In this document: positions 26,054-35,906 of the stretch, piece by piece
How positions within the stretch are numbered: the stretch's first letter is position 1
How the letters are laid out: each line of letters begins with the position of its first letter
DNA from: Spirosoma sp. KCTC 42546
Lineage (GTDB): Bacteria > Bacteroidota > Bacteroidia > Cytophagales > Spirosomataceae
Length of the DNA stretch: 64,000 nt
Reading direction: 5' to 3'
Assembly: GCF_006965485.1 (NCBI RefSeq)
Contig: NZ_CP041360.1
Coordinates: forward strand, 7,296,501 to 7,360,500
Translations under genes and position numbers: made by a program
Notes under the pieces: generated by a model
Told to the model about the DNA's origin: nothing
What the model saw: the letters and a program-made list of their open reading frames with translations, nothing else
Database searches by the model: none

Positions 26054-29000
26054 CTATTTAATTCGCTTAATGGCGATAGGCACACAAACAGGGACGTGAT
26101 TCAAACAGGGATCATCACTCTCACTTGGCAACAAATCAACCGTCAGCGATATTTTGCAACCTTTTACTCCTGTTGCGGTAACCGTGTATTCGCCTGGAGT
26201 ACTGACAACAGGTTCGGCCTCTGTACTGGTGAACCCGTTAGGCCCAGTCCAGAGTAAGGTAGCACCCGGTGCCTCGGCATAGAGGGTTGCCGTACAATTA
26301 ACACAGGGTAGTGCAGCACCAAACGCCTGTAAGTCAGGCAAGGTTGTATCGGCAGTTACGCTGGCAGTAGCCAGTGTGAATGTGCCTGGGCAATCTGGAT
26401 TGCCGATCGTTAGTGTATAAGTACCGGCAACGGATACGATTGGGTTTTGCTGCGAACTGGTAAAGCTGGCCGGGCCAGTCCAGGAATAAGTTGCCTTAGG
26501 TGCTGGGGAACCATCTCCATAAAGCGCCTGTCCAGTCAGCGTAACCTCCTTCACGGTACAGTTCAGCTCTCCACCGGCAGCCGTAACCGATAACGATGGA
26601 GTAACTCGAATGACCGTTTCACTGGACTGACGACAGGCCAGATTTTCGGGAGTTGGGTAAATAATCGCGTAAACGTATTGGTCCTTGATAGTTGGCAGGT
26701 TATTGTTTGTATCAATTGTTGGCTTGTATACGACAGCTCGGTTGTTAGCATCGGGCTTAACGGTACCCAGCACAACACCCCCACTTCCATACATGGCTGT
26801 ACCCGATTGAGGAGTGCTAAACACAACGAACCGAACCGAATCGACACGGCTTAAATACGTACCATCGGCCGCAATCGAGTCTATGGAAATACCGGCACAT
26901 ACAGCAATCGTATCTTTTTCGGCAACCAGTTCTGGACAGGAATAGATGGATAAATCATTCGTAAAGTCATTTTGTCCTGCACCGAGTGATGTAACGGCAA
27001 TCACGGCTGACCCACCAACGAGTTTGGCATCGGAGTCGCGCAGGTCGGGATCGGTAAAGTTAGAGCGATTAGCTGGAGAGAGCGTATAATACCGTTGTGG
27101 AGTGGCTGCTCCCTGGCGAGCGCCCCGTGCAGCAACCCGGCCACCGGCTGGTGCTTTGCCACCTACTGGTTTCGTTCCCCCCAGCGTTATATCCAACGCG
27201 GGCAACTGGAGCGTATCCATCCGAACTTCATACTTATGGTTGTACAGAAGCCCTCCCGGTACGGTTGTGTTGTTAAAGTAAAACTGGCCACCATCATGGG
27301 TTGTCTGTGTCCCAATCTGAATACCGCCATTTTCCATGTCATGCAGTGTCAGTACAATACCATCAACACCTGGCTCGTATGCATCCTGAATACCATCCCG
27401 GTTATCATCAAACCAAACACGGTTCCCAATTTCAACCGTTGCCGGATCGCAAAGAGCTTTGTTACCGCCAAGACCTGATGCTTTACCGAAGGAACCAGGT
27501 GCCACACTATACAGAACATAATTACGGTTATTGACACCGGTTTTCGTATTGAATACTTTTAGGCCACCTGCCTGATACACATTCTCAATGGGATCGAAAG
27601 CCGATGTGATCACTTCGCTGTAGCCCGGAATAAAGGATAAGGCGCCGTTCGTTACCTCAGCATGCCCTATGTGGTCAATAAAAAACCAGCTGTCCTTAGC
27701 AAAAAATTCCCCTCCTCCAGGCCCTTCGTTATTACCAACTCCACTACCCGTATACGCACCGGACTTCCCATTCGTTTCCAGTACAAAGGCTCCATTAGCC
27801 TTAGAAGCTCGTAATAAGTCGCCCCCCGTGAATCCATCATACAACCCATTTCCATTTGGATCGTGATTAGCTACGCCAGCCATGTGGCCGAAACGATCCA
27901 GAAATCCAATCAGCATAGAGCCATCATCATCAAATTCCAGATCCGTCACAAGGGGTTGAGGATACATCACAAACGTAGGATTGTTTCCTAAACCACAGGG
28001 TGTAGGCCAAACGTCCGTCCAGGGTAGCCAGTGATCGTATTTAGCACAACTATTTTCAGGATGTAGTGGATCTGTAGTCACATCAGTTGGGCCACGCCGA
28101 AAATCAAGTGGGAACGATAGCACTTCCGTAAACACCGGTATAGCAGCCGTTGGGTCAACCTGATAAATAGTAGCTTTCAGATCACTTTGCAGTTGCGATG
28201 TTTCGGCAGAACAAACCACCCCAATGTAAATTTTACCATGATGCACTTTAAGTGCCCACGGACGAAAATCGCTGTTTGAACAACCAGGATTTGGAATATC
28301 CCACGATTTTACGGCGGTAGCCGACGTTGGGACAACCGCTGGGGAATCAACGAACAGGCTATACAGCTTACGGTCTTTGAGATTGATAAAATACAGCGTT
28401 CTATCGTCTTCGGATATATCCATACCGCCAAAGCTCATCCGCCCGGCAGCGGTCATCGAGCTGGGGTCGGTGCTGGCCTGGGTTTTATCACCAAATAAAT
28501 TGGCCAGTGGGTTACTATGCGGATCATCACCCACATCGACTCCCACAGCGCTAACCGACATAAATGTTGCGGTTGTTCCCGACACAATGTCGGTTATATA
28601 AATCCCACCGGGGCCACCGGGACCGAAACTCATATGCCGTTTAACAACGGCTGCACTAAAGATTTTTTTAGCTCGTCGCTGGTAAGCAAGCGCCCATATG
28701 GCACCCACTTCGCCAGCTGTTGCCAGCTCGCTGGGCGGAAAATTACCCGATCCAGCCACGCCAGATGCGTTGTACGGAAAGCTAACCAGAGCAGGTGAAT
28801 GAGCGGCTAGCTTGTCATCCGGTACGGGATTTCCATCTTTATCTACCGACAGCTGTGTGTTTCCATTGACATAGCAAGGGGTGACCAGATTGATTCCAAT
28901 TCGCTGGCAATAGTCTGAAGGGTAGTTTATACCAAGATTGGCATTGTCGATGGGCGCTTTTACAAATTGCACACTTGTTCCACTGCCCGTTCCGTAAGGA

Positions 29001-29329
29001 CCATTGTAGTCGCCGGTTGGGAAACCCTCAAACTCAACGCGTACAGTTTTACCGGCGGGAACATCTGTACTACTAAATGAATAACTACCATCGGCAGCCG
29101 TTGTGGTTGAAATCGGCGTTTTACTCAAATCAACAAAGACCAAAACGGTTACTCCCCCTACCCCTACTTCAATAGGTAGTGTGTCGGAGCGAATACCATT
29201 CAAGTCGAAGTCGCGAAAAACAACGCCTTTTACCTGTGCACTAGAAGTTGACATACAGGCGAAAATTACCAAAAGAGTAACCAGCCAATTCCTGTATGGG
29301 TCTGCTGTGGATACATAGACTTGTTTCAT
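26054..29329 (-). CDS. Large SdrD-B domain surface protein
   Basis: 1091 residues with signal sequence to about residue 31 (CMSTSSAQ). Residues 33-110 form an SdrD-B (Cna-B-like) domain (VKGVVFRDFDLNGIRSDTLP, TTAADGSYSFSSTDVPAG). The middle, about 130-650, reads like a beta-propeller (MSFGGMDISEDDRTLYFINL, DVTTDPLHP, VTDLEFDDDGSMLIGFLDRF). A second SdrD-B domain begins near 665 (IGNRVWFDDNRDGIQDAYEP), and the last 250 residues hold Ig-like repeats with paired cysteines (YSWTGPASFTSSQQNP, TLLWTGPNGFTSTEAEP). It ends CVPIAIKRIK, without a standard type IX sorting domain that I can recognise. Likely an exposed adhesin or sheath-like protein. Confidence 0.85.
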   Translation of the reverse strand: MKQVYVSTADPYRNWLVTLLVIFACMSTSSAQVKGVVFRDFDLNGIRSDTLPIEVGVGGVTVLVFVDLSKTPISTTTAADGSYSFSSTDVPAGKTVRVEFEGFPTGDYNGPYGTGSGTSVQFVKAPIDNANLGINYPSDYCQRIGINLVTPCYVNGNTQLSVDKDGNPVPDDKLAAHSPALVSFPYNASGVAGSGNFPPSELATAGEVGAIWALAYQRRAKKIFSAAVVKRHMSFGPGGPGGIYITDIVSGTTATFMSVSAVGVDVGDDPHSNPLANLFGDKTQASTDPSSMTAAGRMSFGGMDISEDDRTLYFINLKDRKLYSLFVDSPAVVPTSATAVKSWDIPNPGCSNSDFRPWALKVHHGKIYIGVVCSAETSQLQSDLKATIYQVDPTAAIPVFTEVLSFPLDFRRGPTDVTTDPLHPENSCAKYDHWLPWTDVWPTPCGLGNNPTFVMYPQPLVTDLEFDDDGSMLIGFLDRFGHMAGVANHDPNGNGLYDGFTGGDLLRASKANGAFVLETNGKSGAYTGSGVGNNEGPGGGEFFAKDSWFFIDHIGHAEVTNGALSFIPGYSEVITSAFDPIENVYQAGGLKVFNTKTGVNNRNYVLYSVAPGSFGKASGLGGNKALCDPATVEIGNRVWFDDNRDGIQDAYEPGVDGIVLTLHDMENGGIQIGTQTTHDGGQFYFNNTTVPGGLLYNHKYEVRMDTLQLPALDITLGGTKPVGGKAPAGGRVAARGARQGAATPQRYYTLSPANRSNFTDPDLRDSDAKLVGGSAVIAVTSLGAGQNDFTNDLSIYSCPELVAEKDTIAVCAGISIDSIAADGTYLSRVDSVRFVVFSTPQSGTAMYGSGGVVLGTVKPDANNRAVVYKPTIDTNNNLPTIKDQYVYAIIYPTPENLACRQSSETVIRVTPSLSVTAAGGELNCTVKEVTLTGQALYGDGSPAPKATYSWTGPASFTSSQQNPIVSVAGTYTLTIGNPDCPGTFTLATASVTADTTLPDLQAFGAALPCVNCTATLYAEAPGATLLWTGPNGFTSTEAEPVVSTPGEYTVTATGVKGCKISLTVDLLPSESDDPCLNHVPVCVPIAIKRIK

Positions 29330-29542
29330 AGATTGAGAATTATTTTGTTGGAAAAAGGAATGTATTGAGTACTACCGAATAAATAAACTACTAATACTCA
29401 TTAGGATACATAAAAAAACATTAACTTTTTTACTATTTTTTTATGTTCACAAAAGCAAAGAGACAAGCATCGCTTAGACAAAAGCCTTGCCAGATGGCGG
29501 GAGCTTTTATGCGTATATTTACTGTCCATACCCGTCAGAATT

Positions 29543-32068
29543 GTGAAAAACCAACCCGACACGTTGTTTTCATCCTTGGAGAGTGAAGAAATAACTTTCT
29601 TCGCCGACTTAATTTTACCAATTCCGGTACCAAAATTGTTCACTTACCGGGTGCCCCGTGGGATGGCCGACATACTCAAAATTGGTGCCAGAGTGATTGT
29701 CCCATTTGGCAAAAAGAATAGCCGGGTACTTACAGCCGTTGTAGCCAAGCTACATAATTCACCACCAACGGCTTATCAGGCGCGTTATATCAGTGAAGTA
29801 CTGGACGAGTACCCCCTGGTTACGGGCTACCAACTGGAGCTATTTCGGTGGATGGCAGAGTATTATATGTGTTGCATAGGCGACGTTATGAACGTAGCGT
29901 TACCCTCTGGACTGAAGATTTCGAGCCAGTCTAAAGTGCAATTCAACCCTGATTTTGACTACCCTGAGTTACTCACCGAATTTGAGGGTATCTTGCTGGC
30001 TGAGCTCAAAAAACACCCTGCCCTTTCCTACGAAGAACTTGGTCGGCTGGCAGGCGAAGGAACCAATGTGCCTGCGCTCATCAAGTCGTTGGTGGGTAAG
30101 AAAGCGGTTATAGTTTTTGAAGAAGTTCGGGAGAAATACATCCCGAAAATGATTCGTAAGGTTCGGCTGCATCCCAATTATGAAGAGCGGGAACAACTGC
30201 TGGTCTTGCTGCAGCGGCTCGAAAAACTACCGAAACAGCAGGAAGTGGTCATGCGCTACCTGAGCCATGTACCCATGCAGCGGAACCCGGCACTCAACCA
30301 GAAAGGGTTAGACAAGACGATCCTGAATCAGGACGACGAGCTTTCGCAGTCCTCCCTGACGACCCTCATTAAAAATCAGGTATTCGAAGCCTTCGAGGTT
30401 ATCCAGCCTCGCTTCTCGGATAATGCCGCCCCGCAGGCGGAGATAAAACTAACGGATGCCCAGCAGGCGGCTTCGTCGCAGATCATGGCCCAGTTCGAAA
30501 GCCAGAACATTGTGTTGCTACATGGCATAACCGGGAGCGGCAAGACCGAAGTGTACATTGAACTTATTCAGCAAGCCCTTGGGAGTGGGTCGCAGGTACT
30601 ATACTTATTACCAGAGATTGCGCTAACGACCCAGATTGTAGTGCGTCTGCAACGGGTTTTTGGAGATAAAATGGGCATTTACCACTCTAAATTTTCGGAT
30701 AATGAACGGGTGGAAGTCTGGAAAGGTGTGGTGTCGGGGCAGTATCAGTTTGTAGTCGGCGTGCGTTCAGCGGTATTTCTGCCCTTCGATAATCTGGGCC
30801 TGATTATCGTTGATGAAGAACACGAAACCAGCTATAAACAACATGACCCGGCCCCGCGCTACCACGCCCGGGATGTAGCCATGATGCTGGCCCACTGGCA
30901 ACAAGCCAAAGTATTGCTGGGGTCAGCCACGCCCTCGCTCGAAACCTATTTCCAGGCCAAACAGGGTCGTTATGGATTGGTAGAACTGTTTCAGCGATTT
31001 GGCGATGCCACATTACCCAATATTCTGCTGGTGAATCTCCAAAAGGAAAAAAAGCAGAAGACGATGAAGAATGAATTTTCATCCGCTTTGCATGATGCGC
31101 TTGAAGCGAACATCGAGCGTAAAGAGCAAAGCATTCTGTTTCAGAACCGCAGGGGTTATTCGCCCTACATGCAGTGCGAAGATTGCGACTGGACAGCCGA
31201 ATGCCCCAACTGTGCCGTTAGCCTGACCTATCACCAGCGCGACGCCGAACTTCGCTGCCACTATTGCGGCCATAAAGAACTAGTGCCCCGTACCTGCCCC
31301 ACCTGTGGTTCTACGAAAGTACGTACCATTGGATTTGGTACCGAAAAACTGGAAGACCAGTTGCAGATTTTCTTCCCGGAATCAAAGGTATTGCGGATGG
31401 ATTTAGACACCACCCGCGCTAAAAATGCCTATCAGCAAATCATCCAGGAATTTGAAACGGGTCAGGTCGACATTCTGGTTGGTACCCAGATGATTACGAA
31501 AGGCCTGGACTTCGACAATGTTAGTCTGGTTGGTATTTTCGATGCGGATCGACTCATTCACTTTCCCGATTTTCGGGCTACGGAACGGGCTTTCCAGATG
31601 ATTACGCAGGTAAGTGGCCGGGCAGGTCGGCGGGCTGGAAAGCAGGGTACCGTGCTCATCCAAACGAGTAATCCCGAACAGCCAATTCTGCAAAAAGTAA
31701 TTCAGAACGACTACAAAGGATTATACGAAGAAGAGATTCAGGAGCGACGTGATTTCAACTACCCGCCTTTCTGTCGGCTGATAAAACTGACCGTTCGGCA
31801 TACCGACAAAATCACCAGTCACCGGGCCGCCGAACGTCTTGCCGCCGAGTTGACCGATGCTCTGGGCAGCAGCCGGATTTTAGGACCCGAGGAGCCTTTA
31901 GTTGAGCGGATTCGGAATCAGTTTCTGTTCGATATTCTCATCAAACTCGAACGCGACAAAGTGAATGTAAAGGCCGTAAAATCCTACATTCAGGATCGCA
32001 TCAACGACATCCTGACCGACAAGGGATTACGGCAGGTAAGCGTAGTGGCCGATGTGGATTGTTTGTAA
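29543..32068 (+). CDS. priA: Primosomal protein N', replication-restart helicase PriA
   Basis: 841 residues from GTG at 29543. N-terminal 3'-end-binding domain (FADLILPIPVPKLFTYRVPR), helicase core with Walker A GITGSGKTEVYIE near residue 328, DEEH box near 423, GSATPSLET, and two zinc-binding clusters at about 543-590 (CEDCDWTAECPNCAVSL, LRCHYCGH, RTCPTCGS), then GTQMITKGLDFDNVSLVGI and QVSGRAGR. Role: reloads the replication machinery at stalled forks. Slightly longer than E. coli PriA, with an insertion at about 190-300 as usual in Bacteroidota. Followed by a toxin-antitoxin pair. Confidence 0.95.
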   Translation: MKNQPDTLFSSLESEEITFFADLILPIPVPKLFTYRVPRGMADILKIGARVIVPFGKKNSRVLTAVVAKLHNSPPTAYQARYISEVLDEYPLVTGYQLELFRWMAEYYMCCIGDVMNVALPSGLKISSQSKVQFNPDFDYPELLTEFEGILLAELKKHPALSYEELGRLAGEGTNVPALIKSLVGKKAVIVFEEVREKYIPKMIRKVRLHPNYEEREQLLVLLQRLEKLPKQQEVVMRYLSHVPMQRNPALNQKGLDKTILNQDDELSQSSLTTLIKNQVFEAFEVIQPRFSDNAAPQAEIKLTDAQQAASSQIMAQFESQNIVLLHGITGSGKTEVYIELIQQALGSGSQVLYLLPEIALTTQIVVRLQRVFGDKMGIYHSKFSDNERVEVWKGVVSGQYQFVVGVRSAVFLPFDNLGLIIVDEEHETSYKQHDPAPRYHARDVAMMLAHWQQAKVLLGSATPSLETYFQAKQGRYGLVELFQRFGDATLPNILLVNLQKEKKQKTMKNEFSSALHDALEANIERKEQSILFQNRRGYSPYMQCEDCDWTAECPNCAVSLTYHQRDAELRCHYCGHKELVPRTCPTCGSTKVRTIGFGTEKLEDQLQIFFPESKVLRMDLDTTRAKNAYQQIIQEFETGQVDILVGTQMITKGLDFDNVSLVGIFDADRLIHFPDFRATERAFQMITQVSGRAGRRAGKQGTVLIQTSNPEQPILQKVIQNDYKGLYEEEIQERRDFNYPPFCRLIKLTVRHTDKITSHRAAERLAAELTDALGSSRILGPEEPLVERIRNQFLFDILIKLERDKVNVKAVKSYIQDRINDILTDKGLRQVSVVADVDCL

Positions 32069-32103
32069 GTATTTTACGTTATTGCTAAAAAACGCCTACA
32101 ACT

Positions 32104-32334
32104 ATGCTGGCAACGGTAACTGGAACCTATACAAACGGGCAGATTATTCTGGATGAAGAACTGCCCGTAAAAAGTAATAATGCCAAGGTGATTGTGACGG
32201 TTGTGGAAGATGCCGTCGAAAACCAGGAAAAGCCCAAACGCCAGTTTGGACGTTTAAAAGGTACCTTCACTCACCCATATTGGTCATCAAAGGAATTTAA
32301 CGACCCACTTGATGACCTGAAAGATTATATGTAA
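32104..32334 (+). CDS. VapB-like antitoxin
   Basis: 76 residues (MLATVTGTYTNGQIILDEEL). The N-terminus looks like the short beta-hairpin dimerisation region of small antitoxins (DUF104/AbrB-like style); the C-terminus (RLKGTFTHPYWSSKEFNDPL, DDLKDYM) is the acidic toxin-binding tail common in partners of PIN toxins. Its TAA overlaps the ATG of the PIN gene by one base, so translation is coupled. Role: binds and neutralises the toxin and represses the operon, by family analogy. Confidence 0.75.
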   Translation: MLATVTGTYTNGQIILDEELPVKSNNAKVIVTVVEDAVENQEKPKRQFGRLKGTFTHPYWSSKEFNDPLDDLKDYM

Positions 32335-32729
32335 TGAAGATTTTACTGGATACGCAGGCATTAATTTGGTCCCTTAATGATTCTGATAAACTCACAAAGA
32401 CAGCGCGAACGTTTATTCAGGAAGCAGATACAGTTTATGTAAGTCCCATTAACTTTTATGAGATCGCGATAAAAACTGCCTTGGGGAGAGATCCTGGTAT
32501 AAAATGGCCGATTCATGACATTATACAGGAAGCCTTACTATCCGATTTTATATGGTTACCCTTATCGGCCAATCATATTGAAGCCTATACGCAACTCCCT
32601 TTCTATGAAAATCATCGCGATCCTTTTGACCGGATTATTCTGGCCACAGCCCTTGCCGATGATCTGACAATTGTCTCCTCCGACCACAATTTCCCCCTCT
32701 ACACCGACCTTGTTACTACCATCTGGTAA
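32334..32729 (+). CDS. VapC-like PIN-domain ribonuclease toxin
   Basis: 131 residues. PIN-domain acidic residues are all visible: Asp6 (MKILLDTQALIW), Glu43 (FYEIAIK), Asp96 and Asp99 (NHRDPFDRIILATA), and Asp117 (SSDHNF). This matches the PIN subgroup of VapC toxins that cleave RNA. It overlaps the antitoxin stop by one base and ends about 112 bases before pyk, in whose promoter region no terminator was seen. A complete, apparently intact module. Confidence 0.88.
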   Translation: MKILLDTQALIWSLNDSDKLTKTARTFIQEADTVYVSPINFYEIAIKTALGRDPGIKWPIHDIIQEALLSDFIWLPLSANHIEAYTQLPFYENHRDPFDRIILATALADDLTIVSSDHNFPLYTDLVTTIW

Positions 32730-32793
32730 GGACAATCGTGTAAGGTTTCCGGTAAAATTTCCATTAATACGACTGTTTATAAGCCCATCCGGT

Positions 32794-32801
32794 TATTTTT
32801 G
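32794..32801 (+). promoter_or_regulatory. Candidate -7 promoter box TATTTTTG for pyk
   Basis: TAnnTTTG match 40 bases before the pyk ATG at 32842; it predicts a transcription start near 32808, which supports this ATG over the earlier in-frame start at 32671. Confidence 0.55.
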
Positions 32802-32841
32802 CACCGGCTACTGGCCGATTTTGCCCAATTTTTCCCGTCCC

Positions 32842-34278
32842 ATGTCAAAGAAAACCAAGATTGTAGCCACCGTAGGCCCGGCTTCCGATACGAAAGAACA
32901 ATTGTTGGCATTAGCCAAAGCTGGGGTTAATGTGTTCCGGCTGAATTTCTCGCACGGCACGCACGAAGATCACCTGATGCGCCTTACCCGCATCCGCGAA
33001 CTGAATGTAGAATACAACCTTAATCTCTGCGTATTGCAGGATTTACAAGGCCCCAAAATCCGTATCGGCAACGTCGAACATAAAGACGGCGTCATGATTG
33101 TACCGGGTCAGGAGCTTGTCTTCACCAACGACGATATTATTGGCACCTCCCAGCGAGTGAGCACACCCTACAAAGACATGTACCGGGATGTACACCCAGG
33201 CGAACGCATCCTGATGGATGATGGAAAACTGGAAGTTAAGGTTCTCCGAACAGAAGGTACCGATGTTGTTACAGAAGTTGTGTATGGCGGTTCGATGAAG
33301 TCGAAAAAAGGCGTAAATCTGCCGAACACAAAGGTATCGATGCCGGCTGTGACGGAAAAAGACTGGGCTGACCTCGAATTTGGTCTTGAACACGATGCCG
33401 AATGGATTGCGCTCTCGTTCGTACGGGAAGCTTCTGAAATCATCGAAATTAAAGAGTACATCAAATCAAAAGGGAAAAAGAGTCGCGTAATTGCGAAGAT
33501 CGAAAAGCCCGAAGCGATTCAGAATATCGACGAAATCATTGCCGCTACAGACGGCCTGATGGTGGCTCGGGGTGACCTCGGCGTTGAATTACCTGCCGAA
33601 GAGGTACCGATGATTCAGAAAATGCTGGTTGAAAAGTGTAACAAAGCGGGTAAGCCCGTTATTGTGGCGACGCAAATGCTCGAAAGCATGATTGATGCAC
33701 CACGCCCAACCCGAGCCGAGATCAATGATATTGCAAACTCCGTAATGGATGGTGCCGATGCCGTAATGCTCAGCGCCGAAACGGCCTCGGGCAAATACCC
33801 GATCCTGGCCGTTGAAGCAATGGCTAATACCATTAAACAGGTTGAAGCCACTACCGACAAAATTTATTACCGGTACCATGCGTATGTCAACGAGCACCCA
33901 ACGGAGAATGTGCTGAACGATAACGTCGTGATGAGCGCTTGCCGATTAGCCCGCGATACACAGGCGAAAGCCATTATTGGAATAACCAACTCCGGTTATA
34001 CAGCCGTACGGCTTTCGCACCACCGCCCAAAAGCTGATTTATACGTTTTCTCGAAAGATGCACAGCTTCGTAACACCTTAGGCTTGTACTGGGGTGTTCA
34101 AGTGCTTCCGTACGAACCCGATCTGAGCCTGACCGTTGATCAGACAGTTGAGGGTATCAAACAAACTCTCATCGGGCAAGGAAAACTGGTATCGGGCGAT
34201 ATCTTCGTAAATACGTTGAGTATGCCGTTAACCCAGTCTCGCCGGACTAATACCGTGAAGTTGAGCACGGTAGATTAA
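32842..34278 (+). CDS. pyk: Pyruvate kinase
   Basis: 478 residues from ATG at 32842 (MSKKTKIVATVGPASDTKEQ), the usual start of the family. An earlier in-frame ATG at 32671 would overlap the PIN gene and add a non-conserved 57-residue leader. Motifs: NVFRLNFSHGTHEDH, DLQGPKIRIG, the active-site stretch VIAKIEKPEAIQNIDEII, ARGDLGVELP, and MLESMIDAPRPTRAEINDIA. C-terminal regulatory domain at about 350-478. Catalyses phosphoenolpyruvate plus ADP to pyruvate plus ATP, the last step of glycolysis. A strong palindromic terminator follows. Confidence 0.96.
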   Translation: MSKKTKIVATVGPASDTKEQLLALAKAGVNVFRLNFSHGTHEDHLMRLTRIRELNVEYNLNLCVLQDLQGPKIRIGNVEHKDGVMIVPGQELVFTNDDIIGTSQRVSTPYKDMYRDVHPGERILMDDGKLEVKVLRTEGTDVVTEVVYGGSMKSKKGVNLPNTKVSMPAVTEKDWADLEFGLEHDAEWIALSFVREASEIIEIKEYIKSKGKKSRVIAKIEKPEAIQNIDEIIAATDGLMVARGDLGVELPAEEVPMIQKMLVEKCNKAGKPVIVATQMLESMIDAPRPTRAEINDIANSVMDGADAVMLSAETASGKYPILAVEAMANTIKQVEATTDKIYYRYHAYVNEHPTENVLNDNVVMSACRLARDTQAKAIIGITNSGYTAVRLSHHRPKADLYVFSKDAQLRNTLGLYWGVQVLPYEPDLSLTVDQTVEGIKQTLIGQGKLVSGDIFVNTLSMPLTQSRRTNTVKLSTVD

Positions 34279-34292
34279 CTAAGCTAACTACG

Positions 34293-34365
34293 AGAATTTT
34301 AGAAAGGGCGTTCGATACGCCATATCTTGGAGATATGGCGTATCGAACGCCCCTTCTAAAATTCT
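34293..34365. terminator. 35-bp-arm palindrome, bidirectional terminator
   Basis: Arms 34293-34327 and 34331-34365 pair with one mismatch around TGG; core GGGCGTTCGATACGCCATAT. It separates converging pyk and Peptidase_Mx genes and reaches to within 3 bases of the latter's stop codon. Confidence 0.85.
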
Positions 34366-34367
34366 TA

Positions 34368-35468
34368 TTAAGCAAAAACAGCCTGTCTCCGCGAGCTATT
34401 CTTCAGCAGTCGTCCCTGCTTAACCAGTTTATGAATAAATCGCATCTTCTGAACGACAGCCTGCGTAAATACTTCAGGAACTGCATCCAGCAAGCCCAGC
34501 GTGCGATTCATTTCATTGAGTTTAATTCCTAGCTCTTCATACTTAATAAGCAGGTTCTCAAATAGAGTACCCTGGAAATCAACAGCCTCTTCGGCCTCCA
34601 GCAGCAGGTGGACGCTTTCGGCCGTATCCAGAATCGTGATCATTTCGAGATAGGCACGGAATGTTTCCGCAAAATCCTCCCAGGGATGCATACTGGCATA
34701 CGCACTGATGTAGTGTTGTTGCCAGTTACGTTGGGCACCATATTGATAATAGCGATACATGGCATCCGAGTAGTTGATACCGGAATGATCGCCAAATACG
34801 GCTTTACAGTCATCCTCACAGGTATTCTGGACCAGCAATTGCCAGTAATAATGGCCAATTTCATGATGAAAATGCCCGATTAAGGTACGGCGCGATTCTC
34901 CAAAATCCACCCGCAGCTTTTCCCGCTCTACAGGATCGGCTTCTTCGATATTGATTGTTATTGCACCCCCGGAATGGCCTGTAATTACCTTTTCTGCAAC
35001 AACTGCATCCGTTCCTGCCTGAGTTAACTGGACCACATTACCCTTAAAATCGAACGTTAACTGCAAAGGAAAACCATCATATACTGAACCGTACGGAAGA
35101 CCCAGCAAATCCAGTGTATAAATCAGTCGGCGTTTAGCCGCTTCGAGACTAGCCCACTTTCCCTGATTACCAGGCACCGTCATATCGGGAACAATCCGAT
35201 TCAAGCTACAGCATTTACAGTAGGCGCTCGCTTCCTGCCAGATCGTTTTTACTTCCACAAAACGATTACAAACCTGATAATCACGGTAATTAGAGCATTT
35301 TGTTACGTGAGACTGACAATAATTACAACAATATGTGTAATCATCTACAGCATCAAGCGAACGAATTCCTTCGCATGCCTGGCACCAACCAACTTCTCTA
35401 TAACAAACAACACAGGAGGTGTTTTCGAAGTGTAAGGTGTTTCCACACTGGCATGGATACATTCTCAT
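34368..35468 (-). CDS. Putative zinc-binding metallopeptidase, Peptidase_Mx family
   Basis: 366 residues. Residues 5-90 are a cysteine-rich zinc-ribbon region (CQCGNTLHFENTSCVVC, CQACEG, CCNYCQSHVTKCSN, YCKCCSLNR). The catalytic part has HHEIGHYYW, giving His202-Glu203-x-x-His206, with LPYGSVYDGFPLQLTFDF and the downstream HPWEDFAETFRAYLEM as third-ligand region. I recognise this as Peptidase_Mx, which recurs in genomes beside alpha-E, circularly permuted ATP-grasp and transglutaminase genes. No signal peptide. It runs divergently from the DUF2126 relic and the ATP-grasp gene. Probably part of the same modification system; substrate unknown. Confidence 0.85.
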   Translation of the reverse strand: MRMYPCQCGNTLHFENTSCVVCYREVGWCQACEGIRSLDAVDDYTYCCNYCQSHVTKCSNYRDYQVCNRFVEVKTIWQEASAYCKCCSLNRIVPDMTVPGNQGKWASLEAAKRRLIYTLDLLGLPYGSVYDGFPLQLTFDFKGNVVQLTQAGTDAVVAEKVITGHSGGAITINIEEADPVEREKLRVDFGESRRTLIGHFHHEIGHYYWQLLVQNTCEDDCKAVFGDHSGINYSDAMYRYYQYGAQRNWQQHYISAYASMHPWEDFAETFRAYLEMITILDTAESVHLLLEAEEAVDFQGTLFENLLIKYEELGIKLNEMNRTLGLLDAVPEVFTQAVVQKMRFIHKLVKQGRLLKNSSRRQAVFA

Positions 35469-35906
35469 TAGTACAAAAAGTTCTTATAACATAAGCATAG
35501 GCTCACTGCCCTTTTCAATAACTACGCATCAATCAAGTTGTTAGGTAGGTCGATCTGTTTATTCGCTCAATTTTCAGCTTTTTACTATAAGCACATAGCA
35601 AGTGGCGGGCGCGTATATAGCGGATTTTGCCTATTTTATTCGTATCAATACTCTCCCTGTTTGCTATGGTTTTTAACCGAGTTATAAGAGTCTCATAGTT
35701 CTTTTGTTCTACTTACAGAAACGAGTAACTCTCTATTTTTAAGTGATCTTTACCAATAGCCTAATTGGCAAAAATTGCACTATCCCAAAGAATGTTTTAC
35801 CTCATTCAATAAAAACAAGTAAAAAAGTTGGCAAAGCCTAATAAGACAATAATTTTACCTGTACTAACAGCAACTCATCTCACGTACTGCTACAATTCGT
35901 ATCTCC
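35469..35906. other. Divergent intergenic region
   Basis: 438 AT-rich bases between the metallopeptidase gene and the DUF2126 relic. TTGGC near 35829 with TAATTTTA near 35849 resembles a weak promoter for the plus strand. No gene or strong hairpin seen. Confidence 0.4.

Noticed and set aside
32671..32841. In-frame upstream extension of pyruvate kinase
   Set aside because: It overlaps the PIN toxin gene and a promoter box; all conserved sequence starts at the ATG at 32842.
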